From: Corylus avellana
Lineage: Eukaryota; Streptophyta; Magnoliopsida; Fagales; Betulaceae
DNA: 64,000 nucleotides
Direction of reading: 5' to 3'
Assembly (NCBI RefSeq): GCF_901000735.1
Contig: NC_081543.1
Span: 8,353,921-8,417,920 of the forward strand
Position 1 is the stretch's first letter; each line of letters starts with the position of its first letter. Below, piece after piece: positions 58,346 through 64,000 of the stretch. The notes beneath the pieces were generated by a model. That model was given only the letters and a program-made list of their open reading frames with translations, ran no database searches and was not told the DNA's origin. Position numbers and translations under genes: made by a program.

Positions 58346-58625
58346 GGCTATGTTTGGCAATGGAATGGACTTAGGAAGTGGATCGGTACTATAACAAATT
58401 TGATTGATGTGAAAGAAAAAAAGTAAGAATGTTTTGTATAAAAAAAGTAAAAACTTTTGTTTTGTAATGATTTTTTTTATTTAAATAATAAAAAATAATA
58501 ATTGATTTGATGTAAAAAGTAATAATGTTTGAGTTGATTTTTTTAAAAAAAAAAGGTGTAAATTTTTTTTTTGGAGTTTTGGGTGGTGGGTCTCCTTCCG
58601 GTCCAACCTCTTGCCAAACATAACC
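58346..58625. mobile_element. hAT-like MITE
   Basis: GGCTATGTTTGGCAA (58346-58360) and TTGCCAAACATAACC (58611-58625) are inverted with one mismatch. The interior matches the 43477 and 49528 elements. Confidence 0.85.
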
Positions 58626-59979
58626 TAACTCTACCCATCCTATAATGTATAAAAAAGTAGGAATAAGGTATTTGCTGTTGAATAGTAATGCTGACACTAA
58701 CTATTGTTGAATAGTAATGTTGAATATCTTGTGAGGACCTGAAAAAAAAAAAATAATAATAATAATAATTTAGTAATGCTGACACTTCTTGGATGTCTAA
58801 TAATTTCCAGACAATAGGTGGATAATTATTAAACAACATCTTGGCCATTGTTTGACAAAACATGCCGAACCAGCATGATCTTGCAGAATCTAACCCCCTA
58901 AACATGGGAGGACAAACAATGAAACTCAGATAAAAAGCATCAATAATTAATGCAAATATCTCATTCCCATGATTATTGCCTCGTTGATAAACCCCAAAAG
59001 GAGTTTATCTGCAAAATCTTTTTTGTGACTTTTCTTCACTTTTAATAACACGCCAGCTTTCAAAAGATGGTCTTATCCGTAGGGTTAGCTTACAAAAGGC
59101 CTGCCTAATCGGAAAAAGAGAAAAGTGAAAAGTTAATGCCAATTTTCATGCGTGCATGACATATAATATATATTATTTTTCACTTAATTTTATAATGTCT
59201 TTTATAATGTGACAGCTTTTTTTTTTTTTTTTTTTCTGAATTATGGCAACTTTTATAATGTATTTTTTAAAGTTTAATTTCTCTTAATGTATTCATCTTT
59301 TAATTGTTTTAAATGTCACTTCTTTGTTTGAATTTTTGGTTAACTGCTAAGTGAGGGGGTTTTAAAATTTCCAAAATACCTGTATTTGTTTAAAAAAAAA
59401 TAAAAATTACAAAGATTAAGGTGTTAGTCTGAATTTACGGTATTTGCAAAAATACTCATACCTCAATCTTTGCAAAAATTTTAAATATTTTTCTAAAAAA
59501 AAATCATGAGTATTTTGAGAATTTTGTTGATATTTAACAAAAAATTTTAACGGAAAGAGAACATTAAACAAAATTAAAAATTTAATACCTTAAATTAAGA
59601 GATTTTAAATTTTAAAATAAAAAATAAAACTGAAAAAAAAAATTACAATTTAAGAGGTAAGTAAAGTTACTCCAATATTATATATAATAAGTTTTATATA
59701 ACGGTTCAGAGTATCCACAAGATTCGACTCATTATTGCTGCAAACTCCCAATAAGATCTTCTCTCTAAAGTAATGCGGCGTTGGGGCAAATTATTTGGGT
59801 ACCCTTAAATTAATTAATGTGGTAGAGTTGTGAAAGACTTGGAGGTAAAATAAATGCGGCCTTTGAACGAATGAATGGGCAACGCTTATATTTATATTTG
59901 TTTATTTAGGACCATCTTGAACTAAAGTTGTCCTGTCAGGATTATTAGTTCTGTTTGAGCTCATTTGCCGGAAAAGTAG
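58626..59979. other. Gene-free region
   Basis: A degenerate GGGAAACTTC-family element lies at about 59250-59670. No supported gene; the 120-codon minus frame at 58543-58905 is Tyr/Phe-rich from AT microsatellite DNA and overlaps a MITE. Confidence 0.45.
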
Positions 59980-59982
59980 TGG

Positions 59983-60092
59983 TTAAAGGGTAGTTTAATT
60001 AGCTGGAGGTCGGCTTGGTGAAAGAAAAATTATTAGTTCGAATTTTTTAACTTTCTTTATTTTTTTTTGTGGGAACATATTAAAAAAAAATA
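59983..60092 (+). mobile_element. tRNA-derived SINE, degenerate copy 3
   Basis: AAAGGGTAGTTTAATTAGCTGG, TTAGTTCGAATTTTTT and TGTGGGAACATATT plus an A run correspond in order to the SINEs at 43511 and 45594. Many substitutions make it an older copy. Confidence 0.65.
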
Positions 60093-60116
60093 ATAATAAA
60101 TAAATAATTGCTTGAA

Positions 60117-60276
60117 GAGTAATGATACTACACATGCTCCTATTTTTTTATAACCATTTTCACACATCTTTAGGTGGGCTTTAAAACAACTATTAGATTA
60201 AAATTCAATAAAGATTCATTGACATCCAATAAAGGTTTATCTCAAATTTAATGATAATTTTAAAACACCATTACTC
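60117..60276. mobile_element. Palindromic MITE, GAGTAATG family
   Basis: GAGTAATGATAC at left and CACCATTACTC at right. Inner arms (GGCTTTAAAACAACTATTAG; ATGATAATTTTAAAACACC) pair only partly, so this is an older copy. Confidence 0.65.
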
Positions 60277-60453
60277 TTGTCAGAATACCCATTATAAAAA
60301 TAAAGGAGGTGTTTGGCAAAGAATTCCTCTACTTTCTAGTAAAAAAGTTACTTCATTTTTCTACATTATTAAACAATTTTTTATCTTTTATCTTTCTTTT
60401 TTTTTGAAAAAATTTTAGTCACATTGAAGAAGGTCATGAGCATAACCCTCTTA

Positions 60454-60901
60454 GAGCATTCCCAATGGAGGAGCCATATTTTTATGTAAAATGGCTTCTC
60501 AAAACTCACTTTTATCTAGTTTAGCTAAACCATTTTTAAATGTATGTACATCTGATTAGCTATATTTCTATCTATTCTATTAAAATATTTTTAAAAGTAA
60601 GAAAAGTTTTGGGAAAAAGAGAACACGTGAGAGGAAAAAAGGGAAAAGTTTTGGGAAAAAGAGAACATGCAAAGAAAAAGTATGAAAATATTTGAGAAAA
60701 AGAGAAAACAGGTGAGAGAAACAATGAAAAATAAAATAGCTCCCTTGAAAAGTGCTGCTACATTTAGCTTCTTTTTTAGCTCTTCCAATAAAATATCTAT
60801 TTTATATTTTCTTTTAGTTAATCCAATGTAGGAGATTTTTTAAACATTTGTAGAGCCATTTTAGATAAAAGTAACATTTGGCTTTTCCATTGGGAATGCT
60901 C
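60454..60901. mobile_element. Tourist-like MITE, sister of the DUF863 intron copy
   Basis: Ends GAGCATTCCCAATGGAGGAG and, inverted, GAGCATTCCCAATGGAAAAG, flanked by TTA (60451-60453, 60902-60904). A duplicated purine-rich block (AAGTTTTGGGAAAAAGAGAA twice, 60604 and 60647) lies inside. Confidence 0.88.
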
Positions 60902-60904
60902 TTA

Positions 60905-61571
60905 CATCACATAGGCTCTGAAAAATCATAGTCGAAGCTACGAGGTTACAAATTATAGATGCTTACATAAAAATCAAACATTCAAGACCAATGTATGACA
61001 TCAATATCCGCTAACCTATGACTATTTTTCAGTTGTAACACCAGCTCTGTTCCAAACAGACCCAACTTAATGCATCTATTTTTTCTTATAAAAGATTTAA
61101 ATACATCAATCAATTTTTTAAAAAAAAAGTTTGCATACCCCTTCAAACTATTATCCAATTGACAATATTCCCTCCAAACTTTAAATTGAGGCAATGTCCC
61201 CCTCAAACTATAAAAAATTGTTAAATGTCCTCTAAATGACAATAATACCCTTAATAAAATTTTTTAAAAAAAATATTAAAAAATTACTAAAAAAATTTTT
61301 TTATTAAAAAAAATTAAGTAGTATTTAAAAATTTTCGTTTTATTGAAGTAGTATTTTTATCTTATTGAAAAAAAAAATAGGATTATTTTTATCTTTTTGT
61401 TGGCCTTGGGGAAACAATATCAAATTTTTGGCAGTTTAGACATTGTCAATTAGAAGGAATTCATTTATTTATGATTCGTCCTTCCAAAAATATATTAAAA
61501 ACTTAGAATTGTACAATTAATGGAGATTCAAAGTACACGTAATTTGAAGAAACGATCTTTCACCATTTCTC
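60905..61571. other. Spacer with a GGGAAACTTC-family relic
   Basis: 61120-61450 has the words TTGCATACCCCTTCAAACTA and CAATGTCCCCCTCAAACTAT, typical of that family's interior. No gene. Confidence 0.45.
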
Positions 61572-61742
61572 AAGTAATGCTTGAAATTACATTTATATCC
61601 CTCGTATGTTCCTCCAAAAATGATTTTGCTTTTAAAATCATCATTCGACTTATGATTGATCATTATTGAATTTTGATCAAATAAGAATTTTAAAAGTCAC
61701 CTCATTTTTAGAGGGACAGAAGAGTGCATTTCAAAATTACTC
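61572..61742. mobile_element. Palindromic MITE, AGTAATGC family
   Basis: AAGTAATGCTTGAAATTAC at left versus GCATTTCAAAATTACT at right. Inner arms GATTTTGCTTTTAAAATCA and AATTTTAAAAGTCACCTCAT pair. Confidence 0.7.
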
Positions 61743-62061
61743 TCATATCTCAAATCAAATAAAAAATAAATTTATAGTTGACATAGCCAACCATAAGTTT
61801 CAGACCGGAAGCAAAACCTAAAAACAAACAATGGGGAGTTTGGACCAAATTGTCGTCTCATAAAATAGTGCCCCAAATATGATGATTGAGGAGTGCTCCA
61901 AACCCAAGTTAATGTCCTCAAGTAAGGTATATTATAAAGTTCCAAGATCTTTTGTAGATAATATGTCATACTGGCTCATAAGAGCAATCACAATGGATTT
62001 ATATTTCTATCTGAAGTAATTAATTAAAAACATTTCTTTTAGCTAATACCTTTTTAAATAT

Positions 62062-62790
62062 TGTAGGGAATAATATTACTCAACTAGCTCATCAAAAGAA
62101 TCATGGGCTTCAGGACCAATACTGGCCCACAGATATCTACCAATTTAGGACCCTTATACAAAAGGGCCTCTTCCAGGAAGATAAGAAGAATACTCACTGG
62201 GTCACTCCTGGAATAGATACATCCTAGGAGAACATGACAAGTTGGCACATCAAGAGTGAGTCCTAGGATTATATATATCCGGGGACCAAGATTAATTCGC
62301 TACATGCAAGTCCCAAGACAAGCATATCCCAAGATAGGCAAATGGAGGCGTCTCAGACAAGAAAGGTATATGATATCTTTATCTCGAAATCCTAGGAAAT
62401 GTGTTGCTAGGTCTCATCTCCTTTTTTACGGGACTAGTTTGTATCCCGACGAATCCGAATTAGATTCTTACACCAAGTTGAATTAGAGTAGGAGCCCTGG
62501 ACCAATTAAACTCCTTTACACTCTAGGTCAAATGGAAGTAGACGACTTACTCCAAGCTTGATTCAACTTCTCTACCTATAAATAGGCCCATACACCAAAT
62601 ATAAACCTTAGACTGAAATCTTGTGCTTTGAGCGTATACAACTTTTCTCCAAAAGATTGATTTAGGCATCAGAGTGAAACCCTGCCAGAACACTTGGCAA
62701 GGCCATTTTTTTAATTTCTTTTGTTTTGCAGCAATCAAGGGAAGCATCAAGAAGTGTGTAGATCCACCTATTCGGAAAATGTTTTGATCT
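62062..62790 (+). mobile_element. LTR of a Ty3/gypsy-type element (related to 6024-6539)
   Basis: Begins TGTAGGGAATAATATTACTCAAC, parallel to the LTR at 6024, and shares ATGGGCTTC, the TATA-like CTATAAATAGG (62574) and TTTTGCAGCAATCA. The expected TGGCGCC primer site is not recognisable after the LTR, so the border is approximate. Confidence 0.65.
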
Positions 62791-62814
62791 TGGAACTTTT
62801 AATAATCTGCAGGG

Positions 62815-63700
62815 ACGTATAGCGATCGTAGAAGACAAACTAAGCCAAATGACTAAGAGTGTGGAGACCTTGACAACACATAATGCTAGTTTGCTACATC
62901 TTATCTAGGAACAACCTAATCTAAAATGGGAGAGTCAGGCAGGGGATCATAAAGAGGAGGAGATTAACAGCCACATATGAGCGAGATGACTGGGAGGATA
63001 ATCAGGAGAACTGTCAAGAGGACGATCGTTAGAAAGACAATCGACAGGAGGATGATCATCAAGAGGATAATCACTGAGAGGAAAACAATCCTTGAGAAGA
63101 GGGTAATAGAAGAACCAATGATCGAAGGGTTCACCGAGCCAGCACTGAAGATTTGAGCAAGGTGATAGCTGATTTGGAGAGGAACTGCACATATATGTCT
63201 CGAGAGATGGTAAAGAAGGAGAAGGGAAAAACTCGTTGGTGGACAAACTGTTATTGGGTACCAGGTCACCTTTCACTAAACGGGTAGCAGACTTCTAATT
63301 ACCTGAGAAGTTCAAGCTTCCTCAGATCTTGAGTTATGTTGGGGCTAGAGCTTCATGGGACACCTGATGAGGTGGCACGCTTGGCTTTCCCTCTTATTCT
63401 GTTCGGAAATGCCCAAGACTAGTTCAGCAAGTTGCCCCCAAACTCCATTGACAACTTTGAGGCTTTGGGCAGGGTGTTTCTAATGCAAATTTTGGCTGCG
63501 TGAATAGGGAAGAGGCCCTCGGGATACTTATAGACATTATAATAGCTTAGTGATGAAACTCTCAAGGAGTTTGTTGCCAAGTTCAACCTGGAGAAGATGA
63601 CTGTAGAAGACCCAATGGAGGACATGGTTTTCGTTACCCTATATCAGGGCATATTACCGTTCAAAATTGTGTCCAAAACTCCAACTAATTGATAGAGTTT
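62815..63700 (+). pseudogene. Degenerate Ty3/gypsy gag
   Basis: Pieces of a retrotransposon gag can be read on plus in shifting frames: an N-terminal coiled part (IVEDKLSQMTKSVETLTTHN, about 62820), then EKFKLPQ (about 63302), HGTPDEVA.LAFPLILFGNAQD (about 63352), FSKLPPNSIDNFEALGRVF (about 63422) and EFVAKFNLEKMTVEDP (about 63565). The order fits the Retrotrans_gag domain. Several stops and frameshifts make it non-functional. The minus-strand frames at 62947-63276 are shadows of this region. Confidence 0.7.
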
Positions 63701-64000
63701 TTGAATAGAGCAATTGACATATACACTTATTCTTACATGGCATCTATACAAGTGACTGTGTATCATCCGATTATATGCATGTAAGATCCCTAAGATGCAT
63801 TGTATTTGAGTGATGGTGTGTAAATCACAAAAGACTATACTCAAAGGTCTTTACAACTTATATAACTGGTTGTTCCTAGTCATAAATGGGTTTGGGGGGT
63901 ATGCTATGAGCTATACCTATTCCAATCAATTTTCTCATCTCCAGGGTATGATCTTTCCATTTTTCTTTATACATTGAGGACAATGTATAATTCAAAAAGT
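63701..64000. other. Right-edge sequence, unassigned
   Basis: No further gag or pol resemblance. Ends with ACATTGAGGACAATGTATAA, a phrase found in many plant retroelement leaders, so it probably belongs to another element outside the window. Confidence 0.35.

Noticed and set aside
62947..63276. Two minus-strand frames of about 100 codons
   Set aside because: They lie opposite a degenerate gag and consist of Leu/Ile/Ser repeats from a GA-rich tract.

Overview
This is nuclear DNA from a flowering plant, probably a woody eudicot; the species cannot be named from the window. The evidence is GT-AG introns in three gene structures that splice in frame, plant-only protein families (PLATZ, DUF863, GS-OX-like FMO), AT-rich intergenic DNA, and dense MITEs, SINEs and LTR-retroelement debris. 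Only four protein genes are convincingly intact. Most of the rest is transposon-derived. Layout: 1-10 kb is retroelement and transposon territory: a 292-bp tandem array, a long-TIR element, a retroelement leader carrying CGATCGATCG motifs, and a non-autonomous LTR element in which one LTR is shared by two internal regions. 10-14 kb holds MITEs and an orphan promoter-like stretch (palindromic double G-box, then a duplicated TATA box). 14.0-18.4 kb carries a flavin monooxygenase gene (copy 1, minus strand) with a decayed tRNA-Gly behind it. 18.4-25 kb is retroposons, a 1.1-kb PIF/Harbinger-type element, a hAT-type element and MITEs. 25.4-27.0 kb carries a five-exon PLATZ zinc-binding transcription factor gene (plus strand). 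28.2-33.6 kb is a second copy of the monooxygenase segment (copy 2, minus strand), with an intact tRNA-Gly and three later insertions. One of these is a roughly 1-kb fold-back element holding some 45 copies of an 11-bp motif in two opposed arrays, only 80 bp upstream of the start codon. 34.0-35.6 kb is a long-TIR element with a tRNA-Lys-like sequence, promoter-like captured DNA and an assembly gap. 36.1-41.6 kb carries a DUF863 gene (686 aa, plus strand). 42-64 kb is almost gene-free: a possible truncated EAR-motif gene start, SINEs, MITEs, a TRIM-like element, nested fold-backs, a hAT-type element, and at the right edge a degenerate Ty3/gypsy LTR and gag. The genes do not form a pathway. The two monooxygenases are tandem paralogues (about 92% identical over the first exon by eye) separated by the unrelated PLATZ gene, so one segment of about 4.2 kb was copied over about 14 kb. 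Comparing the copies gives empty and filled sites that date the insertions relative to the duplication. No clearly new protein system is visible. The most unusual structures are the inverted 11-bp array in the copy 2 promoter and the interleaved fold-back at 55.6-56.3 kb.
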